64,000 bases of DNA from Modestobacter italicus (GTDB lineage: Bacteria > Actinomycetota > Actinomycetes > Mycobacteriales > Geodermatophilaceae), in contig NZ_JABGCJ010000006.1 of NCBI RefSeq assembly GCF_019799965.1, positions 62,001 through 126,000 of the forward strand, read 5' to 3'. The notes below the pieces were generated by a model. It searched no databases, had not been told where the DNA came from, and saw only the letters and a list, made by a program, of their open reading frames with translations. Made by a program: the position numbers and the translations under genes. Of the stretch, positions 1-7,979 are shown in pieces (position 1 is the first letter of the stretch; each line of letters begins with the position of its first letter).

Positions 1-3000
1 CTCCACCTCCCCCAGGCCCACGGCGGCCAGTGCACTGCGCACCTGGTTGACCTGGGCGTTGTACGGGGTCACCACCAGCACGTCGGCCGGGGTCATCACC
101 CGCTCCCCCGCGCCGGTGCGCCAGCTGCGCCCGACCAGGTCTGCCACCAGCGCGGCGACGACCGCGGCCTCCTCCGGCGAGGCCGACCCGTTGCCCTCGT
201 GCGGCACCGGGACCCAGCCGACCCCGGCCGGCGCCGCCCAGCGGACGGGCACGTCGAGGGCGTTGCCGGCGGTGACCGGAGCCGGCTGCAGCTCCCCGCG
301 GTAGGACAGTTCTGACACGACCCGGCACAGCGCCGGCGCCATCCGCCAGCTGCGGTCGAGGAACACGCCCCGGTCGGCGGTGAGCACCTCGGCATCGCCG
401 AGCACGTGCTGCAACGCCGAGACGTCGGCGCCGTCGGGGTGGATGCCCCGGCCCGGCTGGCGCAGCTGCTGCGGGTCGCCGAGCAGGACCAGGCTGGTCG
501 CGGCCCGGCTCACCGCCAGGGTGTTGGCCAGGGACAGCTGGCCGGCCTCGTCGACCACCAGCACGTCCAGCCGGCCGGCCAGCTCCGGGCGGGCGAACAG
601 CCACGAGGTGCCGGCGACCAGGTCGACGTCCCCGCCGTCGAGCGCGTCGACGACGTGGGCGTTGGCGGTCACGCAGCGCACGTCGGCGTCCCGGCAGCGC
701 TGCAGCTCGTCGGCCTTCTGCAGCGCCCGGACCGGCACCCCCGCCTCCCGCGCGGCGGCCATCACCGCATCCAGCAGGTTGCCGATCACCTTGTGGCTGG
801 AGGCGGTGACGCCGACCCGCTTCCCGGCGCGCACCAGGTCGACCACGGCGCGCGCCCCGGTGTAGGTCTTGCCCGCGCCGGGCGGGCCCTGCACCGCGAG
901 CACCCCTCCGTCGAGCAACCCGGCCAGCCGGCGCGCGGCGGCCGCGGACTCCTCGCCGGCCTCCCGCTGCGGCGCCCCGTCGAGCAGCCGCGGTGGCCGG
1001 CGCAGCAGCAGGTCGCGCGCGGCGCGGAACGGCCCCGGCGCGTCGATCCCGCTGCCGGCCACCTGCTCGCCGAGGTCGGCCAGCGCGGCCCGGAACAGCG
1101 CGTCGCTGGGTGGTGAGCTGGGCAGCAGGCCGGTCGGGTGCTCCAGCGAGGCGGCCGTGCCGCGGGCCAGCACCACCCAGCCGGCGGTGGCGTCGACGTC
1201 CACGACCGTGCTGGACAGCCGCTTGCCGTCGGCGCCGGGCAGCAGGTGCTCGTAACGGCTGCCGGCGGACACCTTGGTCTCCTGCGGCGGGAACGTGTAG
1301 CGCCAGTGCACCGACCGCCCCTGCGCCCCGACCAGCTGGGCGCCCTCCAGCGGCCCGAGCGCGGCGGTCTCCCGCTCCAGCTCCTCGGCGGACAGGTCGC
1401 GGAGCCGGAAGTACTCCCACCAGGCCGCCCGGGCCTCGCGGGCATGCCAGCCCAGCTGCTGGGCCAGCAACCAGGTCGCCTGCTGCTCGGGGGTGCGGTC
1501 GACGTCGGGCAGCCCAGCGGTGAGCCGCTGCTCCAGCTCCTCGCGGAGCACCTGGGCCGCGGCGTTCTCCGCGGAGCCGTCGGGGTCGCCGTCCTCCGGC
1601 CGCCCCAGGCGCGCACCCGAGGCGAGCAGCTCGGTGCGCCGGGCCTCCAGCCAGTCGCGCAGCTCCCGGGTGGAGACGCAGTCGTCGCGGTTGTAGGCCT
1701 CGATCTGGTCCAGCAGCGCCTGGTCGCGGGTGGTCAGCCAGCGCTCGAAGGCGACGATGCTCTCCCCGGCGTCGGAGACGTCGGCCCCGTGCGCCCGGGT
1801 GTGGCCGCGGTAGTAGTCCTCCACCTGCTTGATGGAGTACGACTCCTTGCTCAGCCGCAGCCCCTGACGCACCACCGCGTAGAGGTCGACGAGCACGTCG
1901 GCGCGCAGCAGCCGGTCGACCTCGGCCTCCCGGGTCTGCAGCCGGGCGGAGAGCGTCTTCAGCCTGGTCGGCTCGTAGGGCGCGTAGTGGAAGACGTGCA
2001 TCGCCGGGTCGGCAGCGTGGGCGGCGGTCAGGTGGTCGACCAGCTGCTCGAACGCCGTGCGCTCGGCGGCCGACTGGTCGACAGCGGCCGGGTCGCAGCC
2101 CCAAAAGGCGGTGAACTCCCCGGCGGTGTCCAGGACACCCCAGAGGTACTCCAGCCCCGCGTCGCCGGCGAACGGGTCGCCCTCGATGTCGAAGAACAGG
2201 TCACCGGCGCTCGGTGGGGGCAGCAGTTCGAAGCCCCGCCCGGCCTCGCGCTGCAGGAACTCGTAGGAGGGCGTACCGGTGGCCCGCTCCGTCACCTGCA
2301 GCCGCGCCTGCTGGGTCAGCCGCTCGCGCGAGGACCGGCCGATCGGCTCGGGCAGCTCGTCGGGCAGCCGGGCGGCCAGCGCGGTGACGGTCGGGATGCC
2401 GGCTCCGACGAGGGCGGTGGCGTGGTCGCGGCGCATGAAGGCGACCAGCGAGAGCGAGTCCTCCGCGCGCCAGCGCTCGGTGCAGGTCTCCCGCCACGGG
2501 CAGACGCCGCAGTGCGCGTTCGGATAGGGCGGGGCCAGCTCACCGTCAGCCAGCCGGTCGAGGAACCGGCTGCGCGCCGCGCGGGTGTAGGCCTCGGCGT
2601 CGGCGTACCGGAACACCAGCTCCTGCTGGTCGCCGGTGACCACGGTCAGCAGCTCGGGCGGCACGCCCTGCAACCCGGCCAGCAGGTCGCCGTAGAGGGC
2701 CATCTGCAGCAGCGCCGGCACCTTGATCCGCCGGGCGAGCTTGGTGTCGGCGACGTCGTAGGCCCAGTCGCCGAGGTCGCTGACCCGGTCGGTGCGCTTG
2801 AGCAGGAAGTCGGCGTGCCCCCGCCACCGGCCGTCGAAGAAGGTGGCCTGGTAGACCACGTCGGCGCCGGCCCGCATCGCGGCGAGCGTCTCGGCCTGGG
2901 CGCGGACCAGCCCGGCGGCGTCCTTGCCCGCCGGCCCGGCGATCTCCACGACCGTGAGCCCGCGGTCGCGCAGCCGCTGGACGTGCCGCTCCTCGTGCGC

Positions 3001-3162
3001 CATGCCGTGCGCGGCGACCAGCTCGGTCATCGGGTCGACCGCCGGTGGCCGGCTCCGCTCGCCGCGGGCCACCTCCACCGACAGCCGGGTGAGGTGCTCG
3101 CACTCCAGGAAGCCGGTCAGGTCGCTGGCGCTGACCACCAGCGCGCCGTCGGACTGGTACAC
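1..3162 (-). CDS. TM0106-type RecB-like nuclease fused to SF1 helicase (3' end cut off)
   Basis: This is a predicted nuclease-helicase for DNA or RNA processing. The first 1054 codons are present and the C-terminus lies beyond the left edge. The N-terminal Cas4/RecB-like half has C21 and a C218-x2-C221-x5-C227 cluster, typical of an iron-sulfur nuclease, and a D-T-K active-site motif after Y-D-V-A. The helicase half has Walker A GPPGAGKT (K765), motif II DEAGQ (D871), GDPQQL (about 895-900), a DRSWRM motif and a TPYNAQ motif. The last SF1 motifs should follow within roughly 100 residues. The start is GTG with GGAGG 5 nt upstream. It is divergent from the LacI gene. The cellular role of the family is not established. 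Confidence 0.88.
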   Translation of the reverse strand, partial: MYQSDGALVVSASDLTGFLECEHLTRLSVEVARGERSRPPAVDPMTELVAAHGMAHEERHVQRLRDRGLTVVEIAGPAGKDAAGLVRAQAETLAAMRAGADVVYQATFFDGRWRGHADFLLKRTDRVSDLGDWAYDVADTKLARRIKVPALLQMALYGDLLAGLQGVPPELLTVVTGDQQELVFRYADAEAYTRAARSRFLDRLADGELAPPYPNAHCGVCPWRETCTERWRAEDSLSLVAFMRRDHATALVGAGIPTVTALAARLPDELPEPIGRSSRERLTQQARLQVTERATGTPSYEFLQREAGRGFELLPPPSAGDLFFDIEGDPFAGDAGLEYLWGVLDTAGEFTAFWGCDPAAVDQSAAERTAFEQLVDHLTAAHAADPAMHVFHYAPYEPTRLKTLSARLQTREAEVDRLLRADVLVDLYAVVRQGLRLSKESYSIKQVEDYYRGHTRAHGADVSDAGESIVAFERWLTTRDQALLDQIEAYNRDDCVSTRELRDWLEARRTELLASGARLGRPEDGDPDGSAENAAAQVLREELEQRLTAGLPDVDRTPEQQATWLLAQQLGWHAREARAAWWEYFRLRDLSAEELERETAALGPLEGAQLVGAQGRSVHWRYTFPPQETKVSAGSRYEHLLPGADGKRLSSTVVDVDATAGWVVLARGTAASLEHPTGLLPSSPPSDALFRAALADLGEQVAGSGIDAPGPFRAARDLLLRRPPRLLDGAPQREAGEESAAAARRLAGLLDGGVLAVQGPPGAGKTYTGARAVVDLVRAGKRVGVTASSHKVIGNLLDAVMAAAREAGVPVRALQKADELQRCRDADVRCVTANAHVVDALDGGDVDLVAGTSWLFARPELAGRLDVLVVDEAGQLSLANTLAVSRAATSLVLLGDPQQLRQPGRGIHPDGADVSALQHVLGDAEVLTADRGVFLDRSWRMAPALCRVVSELSYRGELQPAPVTAGNALDVPVRWAAPAGVGWVPVPHEGNGSASPEEAAVVAALVADLVGRSWRTGAGERVMTPADVLVVTPYNAQVNQVRSALAAVGLGEVE

Positions 3163-3199
3163 CGGTTCCTCCGTCCCGTCCTCCGGCGGAGGACCGGGG

Positions 3200-3215
3200 C
3201 CGACCGTACGGTCGG
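3200..3215. promoter_or_regulatory. 16-bp perfect palindrome, candidate LacI operator
   Basis: The sequence CCGACCGTACGGTCGG is its own reverse complement. It lies in the 146-bp divergent gap between the nuclease-helicase gene and the LacI regulator. LacI-family proteins bind palindromes of about this size, so autoregulation is plausible. The assignment is inferred from position. Confidence 0.4.
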
Positions 3216-3296
3216 GGTACGACGGTCTGCGACGGCAGCACACCCGTTGACGACAGCCCTACGGGGGGCGACCGTTTGGGGCAACAGCCGTACCGG

Positions 3297-3308
3297 TAGG
3301 AATCGAGC
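3297..3308 (+). promoter_or_regulatory. Candidate leaderless -10 (TAGGAA, 6 nt before GTG)
   Basis: TAGGAA ends exactly 6 nt before the GTG of the LacI gene, the same spacing seen at several other starts in this window. The AGGA inside it could instead act as a ribosome binding site, so the reading is ambiguous. Confidence 0.35.
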
Positions 3309-4319
3309 GTGTCCGCGACGTTGCACTCGGTGGCTGCCGCCGCCGGGGTGAGCACCAGCACGGCAAGCCGTGCCCTGTCCGGACATCCCGCGGTGCTGCC
3401 CTCGACCCGGGCCCGGGTGGAGGCGGCCGCGGCGGCGCTGCAGTACCAGCCCAACCGGATGGCCAGCGCGCTGCGCACCCGCCGCACCGGTCTGCTCGGC
3501 CTGGTGGTCAACAACCTGCGGACGGCGACCTTCCACACCATCGCCGAGAGCCTGCAGGGCTGGGCCGCCGAGCAGGAGTACCAGGTGCTCGTCTGTACCA
3601 CCGGCGGCGAGCCGGGCCGGGAGGCGGCGTTCCTGCAGACGGTGCGCCAGCACTCCTTCGACGGGGTGGTCGTGGCCGGCTCCGGCGCCAACACCGACCT
3701 GATCAACACCCTGGTCCGGGAGGGCCGGGCGGTGGTGACGATGAACCGCGAGGTCCCCGGGTCGCTGGCCCCGTCGGTGATGTCGGCCTACGAGACGGCT
3801 GCCCGGCTGGCGGCCGAGCACCTGCTCGGGCTCGGGCACACCCGGATCGCCGCCATCGAGGGCCCGCCGGAGATCACCTCCGGGCGGCTGCACCACGCCG
3901 GCTTCGCCGCCGCGATGGCCACCGCCGGCGTACCGCTGGTCGACGAGCTGGTGCACCGCGGCCCGTTCACGCCCGACTTCGGCCGAGACGCCACCGCTCA
4001 GCTGCTCGCACTGCCCGAGCCACCGACGGCGCTGCTGGTGAGCAACCACGAGGCGTCCTTCGGTGCCGTCCCCGCCCTCGGGGACAGCGGGCTGCGGGTG
4101 CCGGACCAGATGTCGGTCATCTGCACCGAGGACGAACCGTTCTACGAGTGGTGGTCGCCGGGGCTGACCACCGTGGACAACCGGGCCGAGCTGCTCGCCC
4201 GGCGCGCGGCCGCCCTCCTGCTGGCCCAGCTGACCGGCGACGCCGCTGCGCCGCTGCGCCGGGCCGAGCTGGTCGAGCCGGTGCTGGTGGCGCGCGGGTC
4301 GACCGCGCCACCACGGTGA
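3309..4319 (+). CDS. LacI-family transcriptional regulator
   Basis: This is a 336-residue DNA-binding repressor of normal family length. The N-terminal helix-turn-helix (about residues 5-25, V-S-T-S-T-A-S-R-A-L-S) is followed by the hinge helix (PNRMASALR) and a periplasmic-binding-protein-like effector domain starting at G-L-L-G-L-V-V-N-N. The C-terminus has the usual T-T-V-D-N segment. It should bind a sugar-like effector, but no transport or catabolic genes lie next to it, so the ligand cannot be named. It is divergent from the nuclease-helicase, with a palindrome in the shared gap. A GC-rich hairpin directly downstream separates it from the convergent iron-binding lipoprotein. Confidence 0.93.
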   Translation: MSATLHSVAAAAGVSTSTASRALSGHPAVLPSTRARVEAAAAALQYQPNRMASALRTRRTGLLGLVVNNLRTATFHTIAESLQGWAAEQEYQVLVCTTGGEPGREAAFLQTVRQHSFDGVVVAGSGANTDLINTLVREGRAVVTMNREVPGSLAPSVMSAYETAARLAAEHLLGLGHTRIAAIEGPPEITSGRLHHAGFAAAMATAGVPLVDELVHRGPFTPDFGRDATAQLLALPEPPTALLVSNHEASFGAVPALGDSGLRVPDQMSVICTEDEPFYEWWSPGLTTVDNRAELLARRAAALLLAQLTGDAAAPLRRAELVEPVLVARGSTAPPR

Positions 4320-4322
4320 CCG

Positions 4323-4353
4323 GGCCCGGCCCCGGTGCGACCGGGGCCGGGCC
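4323..4353. terminator. Bidirectional hairpin terminator
   Basis: A 13-bp perfect GC stem (4323-4335 with 4341-4353) with a 5-nt loop sits between two convergent genes. There is no T-run, as is usual in high-GC actinobacteria. Confidence 0.7.
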
Positions 4354-4362
4354 TCGTTCGGC

Positions 4363-5394
4363 TCAGCCCAGGACCTCGGCGAGCTGCGGCGTGAAGCTGT
4401 CCAGCAGGTAGGGCAGGCTCAGGGCGCTGGCGAACTGCAGCGCGGCGTAGTCGTCGTCGGCGATGAAGAGCGACCGGCCCTCGCTGACGGTGGGGAGGCC
4501 GGCGAGCACCGGGTCGCTCTCGATGCCGGCCCGCTCGGCCTCGGAGCCCACCTGGAAGACCAGCACGTCCGCGTCGAGCATCTGGGCCTGCTCGCGGCTG
4601 ACCGTGCCGTAGAAGTCGCTCTGCGCGGCGGCGTCCAGCGCCGGGTCGACGGTGAGGCCGAGGTCCAGGAAGAACCGCGTGCGGGTGTCGTCCGAGGTGT
4701 GGAAGGGGTACTCGCCCTCGTAGGCCGGGCCGGAGAGGGTGACCGTCTTGCCGGCGAACTCCGGGTGCGCGGCGGCGGCCTCCTCGACCTGGGCCTCGAC
4801 GTCGGCGATCAGCTCCTCGGCGCGCTCGGGCTGCCCCAGCGCCTGCCCGGTGACCCGGGTCTGCTCCTGCCACGGCGTGCCGAACGCGATGTACTCCGCG
4901 GGCTGCACGACCGTCGGTGCGATCTCCGACAGCGTCGCGTACTCGTCCTCGGTGAGGCCTGCGGTGACGGCCATGATCAGGTCCGGCTGCAGCGCGGCGA
5001 TCTGCTCGGGGTCGACCTCGGCGCGGGGCAGGATCTCCGGGTCGGCGTCCCCGGCCGCCTCGTCGGCCCACGGGAAGAAGACGTCGTCCTCGGGCCCGAA
5101 GGCGTAGCGCACGGCGACGGGCACGACCCCGAACGCCAGGATCGCGTCCTGCTCGGTGTAGCCGAGGGAGACCACCCGCTCGGGCTCCTGGGGGATCTCG
5201 GTGGCCCCGTAGGCGTGCTCGATGGTGACCGGGAAGGCGCTCTCGGCAGCGCCGGCAGACGACGTCGCGTCGTCCGAGGCATCGTCGGAGCCGGACGAGC
5301 AGCCGGCCAGGGCGGCCATCGCCAGCGTGCTGAGGGTCAGGCTGCTGATCAGGGTGCGTCGCGCGATGGGCGACCGGGTGCGGAACATGGGCAC
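4363..5394 (-). CDS. Iron-siderophore ABC transporter substrate-binding lipoprotein
   Basis: This 343-residue lipoprotein should capture ferric siderophore outside the membrane. It has a signal sequence and lipobox L-A-G-C (Cys about 32), an Asp/Ser/Ala-rich linker, then a FepB/FhuD-type PBP fold. Recognisable stretches are P-E-R-V-V-S-L-G-Y, the helix L-Q-P-D-L-I and a C-terminal domain with the expected length. No permease or ATPase gene is adjacent, so it must work with a transporter encoded elsewhere. Start choice is between GTG at 5394 (AAGG 6 nt upstream) and ATG at 5388; I prefer GTG. An iron box lies 8 nt upstream, so iron-dependent repression is expected. Confidence 0.92.
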   Translation of the reverse strand: MPMFRTRSPIARRTLISSLTLSTLAMAALAGCSSGSDDASDDATSSAGAAESAFPVTIEHAYGATEIPQEPERVVSLGYTEQDAILAFGVVPVAVRYAFGPEDDVFFPWADEAAGDADPEILPRAEVDPEQIAALQPDLIMAVTAGLTEDEYATLSEIAPTVVQPAEYIAFGTPWQEQTRVTGQALGQPERAEELIADVEAQVEEAAAAHPEFAGKTVTLSGPAYEGEYPFHTSDDTRTRFFLDLGLTVDPALDAAAQSDFYGTVSREQAQMLDADVLVFQVGSEAERAGIESDPVLAGLPTVSEGRSLFIADDDYAALQFASALSLPYLLDSFTPQLAEVLG

Positions 5395-5402
5395 TTTGTA
5401 CC

Positions 5403-5421
5403 TTAGGCCAGCCTTACCTAA
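5403..5421 (-). promoter_or_regulatory. DtxR/IdeR-type iron box
   Basis: TTAGGCCAGCCTTACCTAA matches the 19-bp IdeR/DmdR operator (ends TTAGG...CCTAA) closely. It overlaps the AAGG likely to be the ribosome binding site of the siderophore-binding lipoprotein, so bound repressor would cover the promoter or early leader. Repression under iron-replete conditions is inferred from the family. Confidence 0.85.
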
Positions 5422-5478
5422 GAAGACGGCCCCACACGATGATCGCCATCAGGCTCCGACCGGACACGCCCGGTGCGC

Positions 5479-6696
5479 TCAGACCACCCGCTCGAACACC
5501 GCGGCCAGGCCCTGACCGCCGCCGATGCACATCGTCTCCAGGCCGTACCGGGCCTCGCGCCGACGCATCTCGTGGGCCAGGGTGGCCAGGATCCGCGCTC
5601 CGGTGGCGCCGACCGGGTGGCCCAGGGAGATGCCCGAGCCGTTGACGTTGACCCGGTCGCGGTCGCCGCCGTCCAGGCCCCACTCCTGCAGGCAGGCCAG
5701 CACCTGGCTGGCGAAGGCCTCGTTGAGCTCGATGAGGTCCATGTCCGACAGCTTCAGCCCGGTCCTCTCCAGCACCGCGGCGGTGGCCGGCACCGGCCCG
5801 ATGCCCATCGTCTCCGGCGGCACGCCGGCCACCGCCCAGCCGGCCAGCCGGACGAACGGCTCCCAGCCCCGACGGTCGGCCTCCGCCCGGGTCGTCACGA
5901 CGCAGAGCGCGGCGCCGTCGTTCTGCCCGGAGGCGTTGCCCGCGGTGACGGTCGCCTCCGGATCGACCCGGCCCATCACCGGGCGGAGCTTCGCCAGGTC
6001 CTCCATCGTCGTGTCCGGACGCGGGTGCTCGTCCTCGGTGACGAGTCGGGCCGGCGTCTTCCGGGTGGTCGGCACCTCGACCCCGATGACCTCGTCGGCG
6101 AACCGGCCCTCCCGGATCGCCGCCCCGGCGGCCTGCTGCGAGCGCAGTGCCCAGGCGTCCTGCTCGAGCCGGTCGATGCCGTACTCCCGGCGCACGTTCT
6201 CCGCCGTCTCCAGCATGCCGCCGGGCACCGGGTGGTGGATGCCGCCGGCGGTCTCGCGGGCGCGGGCCAGCCGGTCGTGCAGCATCACGCCGTCGCCCTT
6301 GGCGCCGGTGCGCAACCCCAGGGCGTAGTGCTCGACGTTGCTCATCGACTCCACGCCACCGGCGACCACGACCGTGCCCGAACCGGCCGCGACCTGCATG
6401 GCGGCGTAGATGACGGCCTGCAGCCCGGAGCCGCAGCGCCGGTCGATCTGCAGCCCGGGCACCCGCACGCCCAGCCCGGCGTCCAGTGCGGCTATCCGGC
6501 CGATCGCCGGGTTCTCCCCGCTCGGGCTGCAGTTGCCGAGGATGACGTCGTCAACCTCGCCCTCCCCCAGCCCGGTGCGCTCGGCCAGGCTGCGCAGGGC
6601 GGAGGCAGCCAGCTCGTTGGCGGAGAGCCCGGCGAAGACCCCGCCGAAGCGGCCGACCGGGGTGCGGACCGGGGAACAGATGACGACGTCGTCCAT
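5479..6696 (-). CDS. Acetyl-CoA C-acyltransferase (thiolase)
   Basis: This 405-residue thiolase catalyses the last step of beta-oxidation or the reverse condensation. The nucleophile cysteine is in I-D-R-R-C-G-S-G (about 90). The second region has N-E-A-F-A-S, the histidine is in N-G-S-G-I-S-L-G-H-P, and the final cysteine is in M-C-I-G-G-G-Q-G. All three catalytic elements are present and the length is typical. The ATG at 6696 has no clear ribosome binding site. It has CAGAGT ending 6 nt upstream, as at other presumed leaderless starts here. It lies downstream of the SDR gene on the same strand but behind a terminator, so it probably has its own promoter. Confidence 0.93.
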   Translation of the reverse strand: MDDVVICSPVRTPVGRFGGVFAGLSANELAASALRSLAERTGLGEGEVDDVILGNCSPSGENPAIGRIAALDAGLGVRVPGLQIDRRCGSGLQAVIYAAMQVAAGSGTVVVAGGVESMSNVEHYALGLRTGAKGDGVMLHDRLARARETAGGIHHPVPGGMLETAENVRREYGIDRLEQDAWALRSQQAAGAAIREGRFADEVIGVEVPTTRKTPARLVTEDEHPRPDTTMEDLAKLRPVMGRVDPEATVTAGNASGQNDGAALCVVTTRAEADRRGWEPFVRLAGWAVAGVPPETMGIGPVPATAAVLERTGLKLSDMDLIELNEAFASQVLACLQEWGLDGGDRDRVNVNGSGISLGHPVGATGARILATLAHEMRRREARYGLETMCIGGGQGLAAVFERVV

Positions 6697-6708
6697 GCAC
6701 CCACTCTG
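6697..6708 (-). promoter_or_regulatory. Candidate leaderless -10 (CAGAGT) of the thiolase gene
   Basis: CAGAGT on the minus strand ends exactly 6 nt before the ATG at 6696 and no Shine-Dalgarno is visible. The first base departs from the TANNNT pattern, so confidence is modest. Confidence 0.3.
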
Positions 6709-6756
6709 CCAGCCCTCCCCCGGCCCGGCACGCCGTTCGCGGTCGCTCCGTACGGA

Positions 6757-6799
6757 CGCCGACGCTCCTCCCCGGTCGTACCGGGGAGGGGCGTCGGCG
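6757..6799 (-). terminator. Strong hairpin terminator after the SDR gene
   Basis: A 19-bp stem (6757-6775 with 6781-6799) and a 5-nt loop lie 8 nt past the SDR stop codon. Confidence 0.75.
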
Positions 6800-6806
6800 C
6801 AGGCGG

Positions 6807-7592
6807 TCAGTCGCGCGGCTTGGCCATCGACTCGTGCGCGGAGGACTTCAGGGCGTCGGGCAGCACCTTGTTCGCGACGCCCTGTGCCTTGGTCATCAGC
6901 GAACCGGCGGTGAGCTTCTTCTCCCCCGACATCATCGCCTCGAAGCCCTGGGCGGCGACCTGGGCCGGGTCGTCCTTCGGGCCCTTGCCCATGGCGGTGT
7001 CGTCCAGGTCGGCGCGGGAGAAGAAGTCGGTGTCGGTGGGGCCGGGCATCAGCGCGGTGATCGTGACGGCGGAGTCCTTGAGCTCCTGCTGCACCGCCTC
7101 GGTCAGCGACTGCACGAAGGACTTCGAGGCGTTGTAGACGGGCTGGTAGGCGCCGGGCATGGTCGAGGCGATGGACGAGGTCACCAGCACCCGGCCCTCG
7201 TTGCGCCCGGTCATCTCGACCAGGCAGAGCTTCAGCAGCGCGGCGGTCGAGACCACGTTGAGCTGCATGACCTCGAGGTCGTCGGCCCAGTCGGTGTCGA
7301 CGAAGGCGCCACCGCGACCCACGCCGGCGTTTAGGGCCGCGGCGTTCAGCGGGCGACCGAGGCCCTGGACCCGAGTCCACAGCTGCTCGATGCCCTCGGG
7401 GGTGCGGAGGTCGGCCTGGACGGCGATCACCTCGGTGCCCTCGGCGCGCAGCTTCGCGGCCGCGGTGTCGATGGTGGGGTCCTCGGCGTCGATCACCAGG
7501 TCGAAGCCGTGCTGGGCGAACTGCTTGGCGAGCTCGAACCCGATCCCGCTGGAGGCGCCGGTGACGAGTGCGAGGGGCTTGGTGTCGGTCAT
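6807..7592 (-). CDS. Short-chain dehydrogenase/reductase
   Basis: This 261-residue SDR enzyme performs NAD(P)-dependent oxidoreduction. The Rossmann nucleotide motif T-G-A-S-S-G-I-G is at residues 12-19, N-A-G-V is near 90, and the catalytic Ser and Tyr-x3-Lys (Y-N-A-S-K) are near 140-160. The acidic residues after the second strand (V-I-D-A-E-D) lean toward NAD(H), but this is weak. The substrate is unknown. The C-terminal extension after the SDR core (K-K-L-T-A-G-S-L-M) resembles the predicted membrane-stress SDRs found in actinobacteria. It is divergent from the small Cys/His protein gene. Confidence 0.9.
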   Translation of the reverse strand: MTDTKPLALVTGASSGIGFELAKQFAQHGFDLVIDAEDPTIDTAAAKLRAEGTEVIAVQADLRTPEGIEQLWTRVQGLGRPLNAAALNAGVGRGGAFVDTDWADDLEVMQLNVVSTAALLKLCLVEMTGRNEGRVLVTSSIASTMPGAYQPVYNASKSFVQSLTEAVQQELKDSAVTITALMPGPTDTDFFSRADLDDTAMGKGPKDDPAQVAAQGFEAMMSGEKKLTAGSLMTKAQGVANKVLPDALKSSAHESMAKPRD

Positions 7593-7730
7593 GACCTGGC
7601 CGTACCCAGCGACCCCGGGGCGTCACCCGGATCCGCGGACTTCCGGGCCGCGCCTCCGCGACCGGCCCGCCCGGCGCCGCGGGAGGTGCCATCGGCCGGT
7701 CGCCGACCGCGCTCGGGGATCATCACGACC

Positions 7731-7934
7731 GTGACGGACGACGTGGTGATCTGCTCGGCGAAGGGCTGCCGAGAGCCGGCCACCTCCCGGCTGGTGTGGA
7801 ACAACCCCAAGGTCCACACCCCTGACCGGGAGAAGGTCTGGACCGCCTGCGACGGACACCGCGAGCAGCTCTCCCACCACCTGGCGATCCGGTCGTTCCT
7901 GCGCCGGGTGGAGCCTGTGGAGCCGCCCGGCTGA
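7731..7934 (+). CDS. Small conserved Cys/His protein, function unknown
   Basis: This is a 67-residue protein starting at GTG. It has C-S-A-K-G-C near the N-terminus, W-N-N-P-K-V-H-T, then A-C-D-G-H-R-E-Q-L, and ends shortly after F-L-R-R-V. The paired cysteines plus C-x2-H could bind one zinc ion. Short actinobacterial proteins with this W-N-N-P and A-C-x2-H pattern are common and are sometimes misannotated as acetone carboxylase; it is far too small for that. It lies 45 bp upstream of the MFS exporter on the same strand and may share its transcript. Confidence 0.75.
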   Translation: MTDDVVICSAKGCREPATSRLVWNNPKVHTPDREKVWTACDGHREQLSHHLAIRSFLRRVEPVEPPG

Positions 7935-7979
7935 GGTCCGGCGCGGGGACCGGCACCGGGCGTGTGAGGATCGACCCTC

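Noticed and set aside
786-1616. Long antisense open frames inside real genes
   Set aside because: In this GC-rich DNA, stop-free shadow frames are expected. Their Arg/Pro/Ala-rich translations carry no motifs.
5479-7692. A 737-residue fusion of SDR and thiolase on the minus strand
   Set aside because: The frame upstream of 6696 is a shadow of the SDR gene in another frame and crosses a strong terminator. The thiolase starts at 6696.
7731-7934. Acetone carboxylase subunit
   Set aside because: The 67-residue protein is far too small; only a Cys/His pattern is present.
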